From: an uncultured Marvinbryantia sp.
Lineage (GTDB): Bacteria; Bacillota; Clostridia; Lachnospirales; Lachnospiraceae
DNA: 64,000 bases
Assembly (NCBI GenBank): GCA_934408725.1
Contig: CAKRVB010000001.1
Location: 176,061 to 240,060, forward strand
Reading direction: 5' to 3'
Shown here: positions 26,126 through 35,450 of the stretch, in pieces
Position numbering within the stretch: the stretch's first letter is position 1
Layout: every line of letters begins with the position of its first letter
The notes under the pieces: generated by a model
The model's input: the letters and a program-made list of their open reading frames with translations, nothing else
Told to the model about the DNA's origin: nothing
Databases searched by the model: none
Position numbers and translations under genes: made by a program

Positions 26126-27631
26126 TTATAGGTATTTTGCACTGAGTCTCAGCAATTCTTCCTGATTGGTTTCTTTGGTATTTACAATACCGGAAAGATG
26201 TCCGTTGGACATAACACCGATACGGTTTGTGATTCCCAGAATCTCAGGCATCTCAGAAGAAACTACAATAATTGTTTTTCCCTGTTTTGCCATCTGGACA
26301 ATCAGTTCATAGATCTCATATTTGGCACCGACATCAATTCCTCTGGTCGGTTCATCCATCATAAATACCTGTGGTTCTCTCTCCAGCCATTTACCAAAGA
26401 TTACTTTCTGCTGATTTCCACCGGAGAGACTTGAGATCATGTCGTCCGGTCCCATACATTTGGTATGCATGATTTTAATCTCATTGGCTGTTGCCTTTGT
26501 CAGCTTTGTATCCGAAAGCGCAATTCCCGCTTTATACTGATTCAGATTGGCAATCGTTGTATTAAAAGTCAGATTGCCCTTTAAGAACAGACCGTTGGCC
26601 TTACGTTCCTCTGTAATCATTGCAAAACCATGTTCCATGGCTTCTTTTGCACTGTTGAAATTCATCAGATGATTCTTAAAATATACTCGTCCTGCTGCTC
26701 TGGTTCTTACACCGAAAATTGTCTCCAGAAGTTCGGTACGTCCTGCCCCAACCAGACCATACAATCCGAAGATTTCGCCCTCTTTTACTTCAAAAGTAAT
26801 ATCCTGCAGATGCGGTTCAAACTTGGTGGACAGATGCTGTACAGACAGAATCACATCCTTCGGTGTATTATCCAGCGGTGGGAATCTGTTTTCCAGTGAA
26901 CGGCCTACCATTGCCGCAATCAGTTCATTCATATCTGTCTCTTTGGAACTCTTTGTCATAACAAGCTTTCCATCTCGTAATACAGAGATCTCATCACAGA
27001 TCTCAAAGATCTCATCCATCTTATGGGAAATATAGATCAGTGCAATTCCCTGGGACTTCAGCATCCGCATCATTTCAAAAAGTTTGTCTACTTCCTGTAC
27101 TGTCAGGGAGGAGGTCGGTTCATCCAGAACGATCACTCTCGCGTTATAAGAAATCGCTTTTGCAATTTCACACATCTGTCTCTGGGAAACTGACATATTT
27201 CTCATCGGCTGTGTCAGATTGACTGTCATTCCCAGTTTACGGAACAGCTCAGATGCTTCTTTTTTCATTCTTCCCTCATCCACGACGCCGACGGAATTCA
27301 CCGGATAACGTCCGAGGAACAAATTGTCCATAACATTACGCTCCAGGCACTGGTTCAATTCCTGATGTACCATGGCAATTCCATTTTCCAGAGCGTCCTT
27401 TGGTCCGGAAAAGCTTACTTCTTTTCCATCCAGAAAAATGGTTCCTTCATCTTTCTGGTAAGTACCAAACAGGCATTTCATCATGGTAGACTTGCCTGCG
27501 CCATTCTCGCCCATAAGTCCCATGACTGTTCCAGGCTTCACGTCCAGATTGATATGGTCCAGAACCCTGTTTCGTCCGAAAGACTTACTCATCCCTCGTA
27601 TGGACAAGATCAATTCATTTTTCTCTGCCAT
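26126..27631 (-). CDS. mglA: Galactose-type ABC transporter ATPase MglA
   Basis: A 501-residue protein with two ABC domains, as in MglA/RbsA. First domain: Walker A GENGAGKSTMM, signature MSVSQRQM, Walker B VIVLDEPTSSLT. Second domain: GLVGAGRTELLE, LSGGNQQKVIFG, VFMMDEPTRGIDVGAKYEIY. The second Walker A is degenerate, as is typical for the family. It lies between mglB and mglC in the usual order. The product energises uptake by the adjacent MglC and MglB proteins. Confidence 0.95.
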   Translation of the reverse strand: MAEKNELILSIRGMSKSFGRNRVLDHINLDVKPGTVMGLMGENGAGKSTMMKCLFGTYQKDEGTIFLDGKEVSFSGPKDALENGIAMVHQELNQCLERNVMDNLFLGRYPVNSVGVVDEGRMKKEASELFRKLGMTVNLTQPMRNMSVSQRQMCEIAKAISYNARVIVLDEPTSSLTVQEVDKLFEMMRMLKSQGIALIYISHKMDEIFEICDEISVLRDGKLVMTKSSKETDMNELIAAMVGRSLENRFPPLDNTPKDVILSVQHLSTKFEPHLQDITFEVKEGEIFGLYGLVGAGRTELLETIFGVRTRAAGRVYFKNHLMNFNSAKEAMEHGFAMITEERKANGLFLKGNLTFNTTIANLNQYKAGIALSDTKLTKATANEIKIMHTKCMGPDDMISSLSGGNQQKVIFGKWLEREPQVFMMDEPTRGIDVGAKYEIYELIVQMAKQGKTIIVVSSEMPEILGITNRIGVMSNGHLSGIVNTKETNQEELLRLSAKYL

Positions 27632-27669
27632 TCTTCTTACCCCTGTCTTTTCTTCTTCTTAATCGTCGA

Positions 27670-27698
27670 GATGGGGGCAAAGCTCCTTTGCCCCCATC
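27670..27698. terminator. Hairpin between mglB and mglA
   Basis: Perfect 13-base arms GATGGGGGCAAAG and CTTTGCCCCCATC around a CTC loop. No T-tract follows on the minus strand, so it is better read as a partial terminator or 3' RNA stabiliser that raises the binding-protein level relative to the rest of the operon. Confidence 0.7.
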
Positions 27699-27721
27699 CA
27701 ACGTGATCTGTTTATTTTTTC

Positions 27722-28960
27722 TTACTGACTAAGCAGAGATGTGTAGGATGCTGCATTATCTGTCTTAACCATGTTAATTGCGAATGCATCATACTGGCTT
27801 GGGTTACCCAGACGGTTTGTAATGTTGGATTCTGTCTGACCGTCACCACCGATGTATTCTACATCCAGATTCAGAATATCATCATAGTTCTGAAGCAGTG
27901 GCTGGTAAGTGGAGCTCAGGAAGTTATCTGCTGCGTTGTAGATGTTCAGCCATACGCTCTTTCTTGGGCTTGTGCTTTCATCCAGCTGATTAGAAACTGG
28001 TGCATATACTACTGTAGAATCTGTGAAATCCTGATAGTTGTCAGATGTTACTGCTACGTTTAATGCGTAGTAAGAACGTTCATCTGCATTGTATGTATAA
28101 ACATCATCTGTCAGTACGTTGCCTGCTTCATCAGCAGTTCCGATACCAGTATCAATATCTACTCCATCCAGTGCGTTACGCAGAACACGAAGTGTTAAGT
28201 AAGCCTGAACGTCAGCATGCTGGCTGATTGTTCCGCCGTATCCGTCTGCGATTGCTGCAACTGCATCACTGTTTGCATCGTATCCGAATGTAGGAACTTC
28301 ATTTTCCTGTGACCATGCATTGAACATAGACATTCCCATACCATCATTGTTAGATGCAATAACATCAATCTGATCACCAAAAGATGAGGACCATGTACCG
28401 ATTGCGTTACCTGCTGTAGCTGCATCCCATGTAGCACCTGCTGAGTTCTTCATTTCCTGAGAAGCCAGCTCACGAACGATGTATTCTTTTCCGTTGATCT
28501 CCAGCTTGCCATCCTGTACTACGGTAGCAGAACCGTCTGTGTTTGTTCCAACCGGATCACTGTTGATATCGCCGTCTGCCTCTACTGCTGTACCAAGAGC
28601 TTTACGAACGCCTCTTGTACGTGCGATAGAATCGTTATGTCCGATATCACCGATTGCCAGAACGTATCCGATGATGCCATCACCGTTACGGTCGATAGAA
28701 TCGATATTAGCTTCGATATAATCTTTGATCATGGTTCCCTGAAGTTCAGCACCCTGATTTGCATCAAATCCTACATAGTAGGTATTGTCATTGAATGTAA
28801 GAGCATCCATATCCAGCTCACCTGTTGAGCTGTTAGATGGCTGACGGTTGAACCATACAAGTGGCTTATCACTGTTTGCTACATCCTCAGCAGAAACACC
28901 AACTGAAAGAGCTGATAAACTAAGAGCTGCTGCAAGCATTAAAACAATTTTCTTTTTCAT
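27722..28960 (-). CDS. mglB: Galactose-binding protein MglB with circularly permuted domain order
   Basis: A 412-residue exported protein; the signal peptide ends at VGVSAEDV, with no lipobox. The start is ATG 28960 after AAAGGAG; the longer frame to 29068 has no signal-like start. The mature protein starts at KPLVWFNRQPSN, which corresponds to the middle of ordinary MglB (VPVVFFNKEP). It then runs through YYVGFDANQGAELQG, the calcium loop DRNGDGIIGYV, VIASNNDGMGMSMF and the C-terminal region. After a linker (NQLDESTSPR) it adds SVWLNIYNAADNFLSS and YDAFAINMVKTDNAAS, which correspond to the N-terminal strand and helix of MglB. The gene heads mglA and mglC. The paralogue at 18891 has the ordinary order. 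Confidence 0.87.
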   Translation of the reverse strand: MKKKIVLMLAAALSLSALSVGVSAEDVANSDKPLVWFNRQPSNSSTGELDMDALTFNDNTYYVGFDANQGAELQGTMIKDYIEANIDSIDRNGDGIIGYVLAIGDIGHNDSIARTRGVRKALGTAVEADGDINSDPVGTNTDGSATVVQDGKLEINGKEYIVRELASQEMKNSAGATWDAATAGNAIGTWSSSFGDQIDVIASNNDGMGMSMFNAWSQENEVPTFGYDANSDAVAAIADGYGGTISQHADVQAYLTLRVLRNALDGVDIDTGIGTADEAGNVLTDDVYTYNADERSYYALNVAVTSDNYQDFTDSTVVYAPVSNQLDESTSPRKSVWLNIYNAADNFLSSTYQPLLQNYDDILNLDVEYIGGDGQTESNITNRLGNPSQYDAFAINMVKTDNAASYTSLLSQ

Positions 28961-29149
28961 AGGAAAAGACTCCTTTCTTTTTTCGGACCTCTTGTCCGCA
29001 CTGTTTATGATGCTCTTACTATATCGAATTTTTATTGTGAAAAAAATAGAATATTTTTCGTTTCGCATTGGATTTTTTTAGATATTCTGTTATTTTTTCT
29101 TTTATTTCTTATGTTTTATTCGTCATTTAGCCCATTTTATCCAGCCAAA

Positions 29150-29669
29150 CTACTCTGTCAATTCCACACTTCTCAGGTACAGTCTTGCCATCAGGTGATG
29201 CGGATCCAGCTCCAGCGTCTCTCTCAGATACTCTTTCGCCTTGTCTGCATTACCAAGTCCCATCAGGAAGCAGCAATGTGCACGGTTCTTTCTGGTAAAG
29301 TCTTCCTTGAAGATCAGCAGATCCGGGTAGAATACTGCAAAGTAATCCATCTTTACCTCATCATAGATATGTGCTTCTCCATAACTGATCAGCTTGTAGA
29401 ATCTGGAGTTCGATGTTACCTGCGCTCCCAGTTCCCGAAGTGCCATACCCTGGAACATGATCATATCTGCCGGCTGGTCATTGTAGAACATCATGCCGGC
29501 TGGTTCGTCTGTACCAGTGCTGGCTGTTGCAAACAGTTCTTTCACTCTGTCTTCATTACCCAGTGCTTTTTCCAGTAATTATTTTGCACCGGTGAAATCT
29601 TCTTTTGCGATCGCTTTCTTTGCCTGTTCTACCAGAGAAGTAGTGTACTGGGTCGTTGCCTTTCCTTCT
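29150..29669 (-). pseudogene. 3' remnant of a TPR/DUF5107-like gene with an in-frame stop
   Basis: The open part (29150-29545, 131 residues) ends in a TPR-like helix pair (KAKEYLRETLELDPHHLMARLYLRS). Upstream the same frame continues as KATTQYTTSLVEQAKKAI, then AKEDFTGAK, a TAA stop, then LLEKALGNEDRVKEL. A single base change from GAA to TAA would explain the stop. The beginning of the gene is missing where it meets the SDR gene near 29690. I recall this composition from large DUF5107 proteins linked to sugar catabolism, but the family call is tentative. Confidence 0.65.
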
Positions 29670-30177
29670 CCGCATTCTTGGTGAACTTAGAGATTGCCGC
29701 CTTATTCGGTGCATAAATGGTGGCTCTCGGCCAGCATCCGTTGATCTGATTTGATGAAAGATTGATAATTGTCCCCTTCACCTTCTGTTCAATCATCTTC
29801 TTTGCTGCGATCTGGCTGCTGAAGTAGACGCCCTTCCAGTCAATCGCGGTCATCTGGTCAAACATCTCTTCGGTAGCATCCAGGAAATACACTTCACTGC
29901 TGATTCCTGCATTGTTCACCAGTACATCTACCACCGGAAAGACTTCAAATACCTGTCGGTACATTTCTTCAATATCAGAAACCTTTCCCATATCAGCATA
30001 TACTGTCATGGTCTGCACACCAAACTTTTCCATTTCCCTGCACAGTTCTTCGGCTGCTGCTTTGTTACTGTGATAATTCACAATGACATTATAGCCTGCC
30101 TCTGCCATACAGTAAGCAATCTGTCTTCCAATTCCTTTTGCTGCGCCTGTTATCAGTGCTGTCTTCCTAGTCTCCAT
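29629..30177 (-). pseudogene. Truncated short-chain dehydrogenase/reductase
   Basis: An SDR with intact N-terminal half: TGAAKGIGRQIAY for NAD binding, LVNNAGISSEV, INLSSNQINGCWPRATIYAPNKAA with the Ser, Tyr and Lys of the catalytic set. The family is usually 240-260 residues, but this one stops at 182. After KAAISKFTKNAE the sequence runs out of frame through the neighbouring gene remnant (ending RQRPSTLLLW). A deletion that joined two genes near 29690 explains both this end and the missing start of the 29150 remnant. It overlaps the SMP-30 gene by 11 bases. Confidence 0.75.
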
Positions 30178-31018
30178 ATCTGTACACCTCGCCTCCTGTC
30201 ACCTGTACCTCTTCTACATATAGTTCTCCACCATTGCCATTATCATCTCTTGCTGTTGTAATATAAAGCTGTGCTTTGCTCTTTCCTCCAAAACAGCAGC
30301 AGCTGACGTTTGCATCTGGCACTGGAATTCTCTTTAACACTTCTCCGGTGGCCGGATCTGCACAGATCACCTGATATCCGCCCCACATGGCAATCCACAG
30401 GCGTCCTTCACTGTCCATACACATGCCATCCGGTGAACCTTTTTCATTCTTCAGATCAATGGCTGTCCTCTTCTCTGTAATCTGCCCGTCCTCTGTCATC
30501 CGGTAACGATCCACCTTATCCGTTGCCGTATCCACATGATAAAACAACGTTTTTTTCGCATCCCAGGCCAGACCGTTTGGTATGGTAAATCCAGAATAAA
30601 TCGTCTTGATCTGATCTTTTTCGATACAAAATAATGCGCCCGCATGAGGTGCCAATTCATCCTGTACCATGGCCATACTGCCAAGCCACAAGCGTCCTTT
30701 CGGATCGCATTTGCCATCGTTGTAACGGATGCCATCTGGCAGACAGCTTTCCATAACTTTACCTGCTGTCCGTTTATCAAAATCCACATGATACAGGCCA
30801 TCCGGCAATGCAGCGATTAACGTTCCATCCTTTTTCAACACAAGGTCGCTGACATAGTCCGGCAGCTCCATCTGGCTCAGGCTTTCACAATCCGGGCTGA
30901 GGCAGTATATTTTTCGGCATTCAATATCTACAAAATATAACTTCTCAGAGCACTCATCCCAGATACAGCCTTCCAGCAATCTCCCATGAAGATTCGTCAA
31001 TTTTTCCATTTTTTTCAT
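30167..31018 (-). CDS. SMP-30/gluconolactonase/LRE family protein
   Basis: A 283-residue six-bladed beta-propeller of the sugar lactonase family. The sequence shows LLEGCIWDECSEKLYFVDIE at the start, RYNDGKCDPKGRLWLGSM, IPNGLAWDAKKTLFYHVDTA and GSPDGMCMDSEGRLWIAMWGG, with the metal-binding Glu, Asn and Asp residues of the family. It likely opens a sugar lactone in an oxidative sugar-acid route. Its partner, the overlapping SDR gene, is broken, so the pathway may be lost. Confidence 0.88.
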   Translation of the reverse strand: MKKMEKLTNLHGRLLEGCIWDECSEKLYFVDIECRKIYCLSPDCESLSQMELPDYVSDLVLKKDGTLIAALPDGLYHVDFDKRTAGKVMESCLPDGIRYNDGKCDPKGRLWLGSMAMVQDELAPHAGALFCIEKDQIKTIYSGFTIPNGLAWDAKKTLFYHVDTATDKVDRYRMTEDGQITEKRTAIDLKNEKGSPDGMCMDSEGRLWIAMWGGYQVICADPATGEVLKRIPVPDANVSCCCFGGKSKAQLYITTARDDNGNGGELYVEEVQVTGGEVYRYGD

Positions 31019-31146
31019 CTCCCAACCGGATATTTATGCTAATTATACAAAGTTTCTCCATAAATGGCTACTCCTTTTCGGAATGAATCAGATATAGATT
31101 TATCCAAAACAGAACTAATCATTCATCAAAAAAGTTATGGTTAAAA

Positions 31147-31177
31147 AAACTGGCCATCATTTTCCGATGACCAGTTT
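31147..31177 (-). terminator. Terminator of the hydrogenase/ABC operon
   Basis: AAACTGG-CATC pairs with GATG-CCAGTTT around an ATTTTCC loop, and the minus strand continues into seven T residues. The stem overlaps the stop codon of the fused ABC gene. Confidence 0.85.
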
Positions 31178-32554
31178 CTTTTCTTCTTCATCATGTGTGA
31201 TAAACAGCACTTGTTTTCCAATGCATTTTCTTTTGGTATACTCGATTACCAGTTCTCTGGTGCTTTTATCCAGACCGCGAAATGGCTCATCCAGAAAGAG
31301 TACATCCCAGTCTGCATAGAATGCTCTTACCAGTGCCACTCTCTGCCGCATTCCAAAGGACAGTTCCTTTATCTTCTGATCTATGCATCCAGACAAACCG
31401 ACTTTTTCCAATTCTTCTTTAATTTTTTCGTATTCCTGCTTTTCCGGCTCAAAGAGTTTTCTTTTTCTCACAATCCGAATATTGGCATAGACACTCAGAT
31501 CCTCACCAAAAATCTGTTCCTGAAAAACAGCGCTTTTCTTTCGCCCATCCATGCCGGTTATCCTTCCACTGTCCTGCACTTCCAGCCCCATAAGCAGCCG
31601 GAGCAGGGTGGTCTTTCCAGCGCCGGAAGGCGCCATAATACAGGTTGTCTGTCCACACGGAAATGTCCGCGACAGATTCTGGATGACGTAATGTTCCCCA
31701 TAACTTTTACTTAGATGAGTCAGTATAATATCCTGCTGCTCTTTTGCTGGGATGTTTTTTACCGTATCCGTTTTTCCTGAATATGATATCTGTATTCTTT
31801 TCAGTCGTTCTCCTGCCATATCCAGCATTCCAAGGAACAGTTTTTCAAACAGATAGCTCATGATCAGAATCATCGTCGTCCAGGCCAGAAGATCTGCTGT
31901 TTCCAGATAGATCTTCGCCTGATACAGCTTTTCCCCGATGGTTCCTCCAGAGATTCCGATTACTTCCGCTGCAGTCCCCGCCTTCCATGCCAGTCCGATT
32001 CCGAGAGCACAGCCGGCTCTTATATAAGGGAGCAGCTGAGGAATAGCCAGCCATCGTACCCTTACCCATTTGGGCAGTTCAAATACTTCTGCCAGCTCTG
32101 TCACCTTCGGATCCATCTGCCGCAGTCCTTCCAGTACATTGGTATAAAGGATGGGAAATATCATCAGAAACACAATGCCAACAGACAGGTTTCTGGAAGA
32201 CATCCACATTAACAGCAGGATAATCACAGACGCTACCGGTGTGGATTTCATCACACAGACCATGGGATAACACAGTTCTTCTATCTTTCTGTGCCGGTAT
32301 GCCAGTATAGAAAGAATCGTTCCGGTCAGAGCCCCCAGTAAAAATCCTCCCATGATCCTTTCTGCGGAACATAAAACTGTGTTCCAGAAATACACCTTTG
32401 GAAGTAACTGAATCAGTCTTTTTCCTGTAGCAACAGGAGATACCATCAGTATCTCCTGTCCAATCTGCATACTCACTATCTGCCATGCCAGCAGCCAGAA
32501 TGCAACTGCCCACCAGCGCATCTTACTCTGCTTTTTTCTTTTATTCTGCATCAT
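31157..32554 (-). CDS. Fused ABC permease-ATPase of the nitrate/sulfonate/taurine type
   Basis: A 465-residue fusion. Residues 1-255 or so form an SsuC-like permease with six hydrophobic segments and the coupling loop ELAEVFELPKWVRVRWLAIPQLLPYI. Residues 270-465 form an SsuB-like ATPase: Walker A APSGAGKTTLL, Q-loop AVFQEQ, Walker B VLFLDEPFRGLD, switch His in LFITHDEEE. The signature reads LSFGMRQR, with Phe where the usual second residue of LSGG is Gly. These are normally two genes. It overlaps the binding-protein gene by 14 bases and lies in one operon with the hydrogenase. The substrate is unknown. Confidence 0.87.
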   Translation of the reverse strand: MMQNKRKKQSKMRWWAVAFWLLAWQIVSMQIGQEILMVSPVATGKRLIQLLPKVYFWNTVLCSAERIMGGFLLGALTGTILSILAYRHRKIEELCYPMVCVMKSTPVASVIILLLMWMSSRNLSVGIVFLMIFPILYTNVLEGLRQMDPKVTELAEVFELPKWVRVRWLAIPQLLPYIRAGCALGIGLAWKAGTAAEVIGISGGTIGEKLYQAKIYLETADLLAWTTMILIMSYLFEKLFLGMLDMAGERLKRIQISYSGKTDTVKNIPAKEQQDIILTHLSKSYGEHYVIQNLSRTFPCGQTTCIMAPSGAGKTTLLRLLMGLEVQDSGRITGMDGRKKSAVFQEQIFGEDLSVYANIRIVRKRKLFEPEKQEYEKIKEELEKVGLSGCIDQKIKELSFGMRQRVALVRAFYADWDVLFLDEPFRGLDKSTRELVIEYTKRKCIGKQVLFITHDEEEKKLVIGK

Positions 32555-33542
32555 AATAGAATTCGTCTGCCGGAAGTGCTCCGCCGACTGCCTGCGGATT
32601 CTCCTGCTCCAGAACCTCCAGATAACCGGAGAGCTTTTCTTTCATTTCCGCTCCGTCTATGTATACAATATTACACTCTGGAAGTGCTTTTTTCGCAATC
32701 TCTTCCGGGACAATATCATAGTCACCAATCAGCTTTGCTGCCTCTTCGGTATGATCATTTACAAACGTTACCGATTCCTGGTAGCGCTCCATAAAATCTT
32801 CCACGATCTCCGGATGTTCCTGCGCAAATTCCGTTCTTACCACCGTCACGCCAGTCACCAGACTGCTGTTTCCACCGTTATCTTTCTGAATCTTATCCCA
32901 TTCCTCTGTCAGATCCAGAGCCACGCGCAGAGAATCATTTTTACTCTGTGCTGTCGTCACAAATGGCTGCGGAAGGAGAGCTGCTGCATCCTCATGCTCT
33001 GCAAGTGCTGCCACGCATTCTGCATGTTCACTCTTCCATTCAATCTGTACATCTTCTCCCGGCGTCAGTCCATTTTCTTTTAATATATAATTCAATGCGT
33101 ATTCCGGTGTAGCGCCTTTACCGCTGGCATAAATGGTTTTTCCCTTCAGATCAGAAACACTCTGAACCTGATCACCATTTTCCACAAGATATAAAACCCC
33201 CAATGTGTTAATCGTCAGTACCTGCACGCCACCGTCCGTTTTCTGATAAAGCACACTGGCAAGATTGGCCGGAACCGCTGCAATGTCCGCAGTTCCCTGC
33301 GCAATCGCCGGAGATACTTCATCCGGAGATGCCACAATCTGAAAATCATAATTTTCCTCTGTGATCTCGCCCTGGTCTGCCTGATCCATAAGGGACACCA
33401 TTCCCATTGCTGTCGGTCCCTTCAATGCCAGAACATTCACAGAATCTTCTGCCCGAACACCTGCTCCTGTACACAGCACCATTATGCCTGTTGTCAGCAC
33501 TGCCAGCGCACGGTATCTTTTTCTATTCTTCTTTCTGTCCAT
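32541..33542 (-). CDS. ABC transporter substrate-binding protein, SsuA/NMT1-like
   Basis: A 333-residue exported protein with a basic N-terminus, a hydrophobic segment (ALAVLTTGIMVLCTGAG) and an AE-type cleavage site; no canonical lipobox. The rest is a type 2 periplasmic-binding fold as in the sulfonate/thiamine-precursor family: PDEVSPAIAQGTADIAAVP, LKGKTIYASGKGATPEYAL and VTGVTVVRTEFAQEHPEIV. It follows the hydrogenase gene by 16 bases. The ligand cannot be predicted. Confidence 0.85.
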   Translation of the reverse strand: MDRKKNRKRYRALAVLTTGIMVLCTGAGVRAEDSVNVLALKGPTAMGMVSLMDQADQGEITEENYDFQIVASPDEVSPAIAQGTADIAAVPANLASVLYQKTDGGVQVLTINTLGVLYLVENGDQVQSVSDLKGKTIYASGKGATPEYALNYILKENGLTPGEDVQIEWKSEHAECVAALAEHEDAAALLPQPFVTTAQSKNDSLRVALDLTEEWDKIQKDNGGNSSLVTGVTVVRTEFAQEHPEIVEDFMERYQESVTFVNDHTEEAAKLIGDYDIVPEEIAKKALPECNIVYIDGAEMKEKLSGYLEVLEQENPQAVGGALPADEFYYDAE

Positions 33543-33558
33543 CTTTCCATCACCCTTT

Positions 33559-35082
33559 CTAATACACCAGTTTTTCCAGTTCTTTTACATACTCTGTCTG
33601 ACTGGCCACTGTATGTCCGGCCATTGCCGCATACTTATTTACTGCTGTCTGTGATTTCTTTATGGACTGCATGGTTCCCGCTCCGGCTACACAGCCTCCC
33701 GGACATGCCATTCCTTCCAGAAGATATCCGTTGTATTTTCCGGCTTTTGCCACAGTCAGAAGCTTTCTGCATTCCTTCAGTCCTTCTGCATTGGCAATCT
33801 TCACTTCTCTGTCCGGATATTTTTCATATATCACATTTTCTACTGCCTTTGCAACGCCACCGGATACAGCAAAATTTCTGCCATCCGCAGATGCATCACT
33901 GACTCCGGCCGGATCTTCCTCCAGTAATTCTACTTTTATATTTTTCGCCGCAAAGATCCCCGTCATCTCCTCAAATGTCAGGACAAAATCGACTTCACTT
34001 TTTACCGTCCTGCGCATAGCCTCCAATTTTTTCGCTGCACATGGACCAATGAACACAACTTTCGCATTTTTATTCTGCTTTTTGATCAGCCTTGCTGTTA
34101 AGGTCATTGGTGTCAGCGCCATAGAAATACAATTTGCATAATCCGGAAACAGCTTTTTGGCCATAACTGACCATGCAGGACAACAGGATGTCGCCATAAA
34201 TGGCAGCTTTTCCGGCACTTCTTTTATAAAATCTTCTGCTTCCTGTTCTGCACAAAGGTCTGCACCGATGGCCACTTCAAACACATCGGTAAATCCCAGT
34301 TCTTTCATTGCTGCCCGCAGCTTCCCTGGGGTTACCTTTGCACCAAACTGTCCTACAAACGCCGGTGCCAGCGCTGCATATACCTGCTCTCCAGATTGAA
34401 TCGCCCGAATAACCTGAAAGATCTGGGACTTATCTGAAATAGCTCCAAACGGGCAATTTACCAGACATTGTCCACAGGATACACATTTTTCGTAATCAAT
34501 CTCTGCTTTTCCATTCTTATCAGAATGAATCGCATCCATTCCGCAGGCCGCCGCACATGGCCGCTCCTGTATGATAATGGCATGATAAGAACAAACATCT
34601 GCACATCTGCCGCATTTCACACATTTTTTCTGGTCAATAATGGATCTGCCATTTGTCCGGTCCAGTGTGATGGCACCTTTTGGACAGACCTCCACACAAG
34701 GATGTGCCAGGCAGCCCTGGCAGCCATCGGATACCCATACTCTTTTTTCATGGCATCCGTTGCAGGCAAATTTGATCACATTAATCAAAGGCGGTGTATA
34801 ATAGGTCTCCGGCTTATCTGCCAGCTCCACATTATCCGATATCGGTGCATGCTCTGTTGCATCTCTGCATGGCAGTCCCATGGCCAGACGCACCCTTTCT
34901 CCTACGATCGCTCTTTCCAGAAATACATCACTTCGAAAGCTCCCGGTTTCTCCCGGTATAATGTGATAAGGTATCTCCTCCACTGTGTTTGCTGCCGGAA
35001 TCTCCGTGTCATAAGCCATTTTTGCCACTTCTGCAAAAATCGCATGACGGATTTCCTGTATTCTCGTTTCTACTCCTCGCAC
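33559..35082 (-). CDS. Monomeric [FeFe] hydrogenase, group B-like
   Basis: A 507-residue enzyme for proton reduction or H2 oxidation in the cytosol. The N-terminal half has several [4Fe-4S] sites: CQGCLAHPCVEVCPKG, CVKCGRCADVCSYHA and CVSCGQCLVNCPFGA. The H-cluster motifs are complete: TSCCPAW, then FIGPCAAKK, then EGMACPGGCVAG. L2 reads GPCAAKK where group A enzymes usually have MPCxxKK, which with the short N-terminus favours group B; the group should be checked by phylogeny. Electron donor is probably ferredoxin. It leads an operon with an ABC importer, an uncommon arrangement. Confidence 0.9.
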   Translation of the reverse strand: MRGVETRIQEIRHAIFAEVAKMAYDTEIPAANTVEEIPYHIIPGETGSFRSDVFLERAIVGERVRLAMGLPCRDATEHAPISDNVELADKPETYYTPPLINVIKFACNGCHEKRVWVSDGCQGCLAHPCVEVCPKGAITLDRTNGRSIIDQKKCVKCGRCADVCSYHAIIIQERPCAAACGMDAIHSDKNGKAEIDYEKCVSCGQCLVNCPFGAISDKSQIFQVIRAIQSGEQVYAALAPAFVGQFGAKVTPGKLRAAMKELGFTDVFEVAIGADLCAEQEAEDFIKEVPEKLPFMATSCCPAWSVMAKKLFPDYANCISMALTPMTLTARLIKKQNKNAKVVFIGPCAAKKLEAMRRTVKSEVDFVLTFEEMTGIFAAKNIKVELLEEDPAGVSDASADGRNFAVSGGVAKAVENVIYEKYPDREVKIANAEGLKECRKLLTVAKAGKYNGYLLEGMACPGGCVAGAGTMQSIKKSQTAVNKYAAMAGHTVASQTEYVKELEKLVY

Positions 35083-35284
35083 TCTTTTTCCTCCCGTGCT
35101 TCTATAGACTCTCCTGATACCCTATTAACTTGTATTATCCGCATATGTATTTCCGCATAAAAGGACATCTTTTCTGATGCCCCGGCATGGTATTATTTTA
35201 ACAAATATAGTCTGAAATAGCTATTGAAATATTATAAAGTTCTATAAGAGCTATACTCTGATTAATTTTTTAGCCCAAATTCAT

Positions 35285-35357
35285 CTAATCATACTTTTAA
35301 GGTATGATTATTCCATTAAACTAAATATTTCACAATCATTGTATCCCGTGCTATATT
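35285..35357 (+). promoter_or_regulatory. Palindromic operator and promoter of the 21-codon gene
   Basis: TAATCATAC and GTATGATTA form perfect 9-base arms (35286-35310). TTCACA at 35329-35334, a 17-base spacer and TATATT at 35352-35357 follow, then ATAGACAGAT. The layout repeats that at 14366-14428 down to spacing. The 370-base gap after the hydrogenase start contains only this control region. Confidence 0.6.
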
Positions 35358-35450
35358 ATAGACAGATAAAAAGTCAGGCCGGACTTAACAAAATGTGAAA
35401 TCACTCAATTAACTATTATTTCTCATAATGTTGAAAAGGAGGAACTGATC

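Noticed and set aside
28961..29068. Extended N-terminus of MglB from the ATG at 29068
   Set aside because: The added 36 residues are polar/aromatic and precede a normal signal peptide that has its own AAAGGAG; the extension is untranslated leader.
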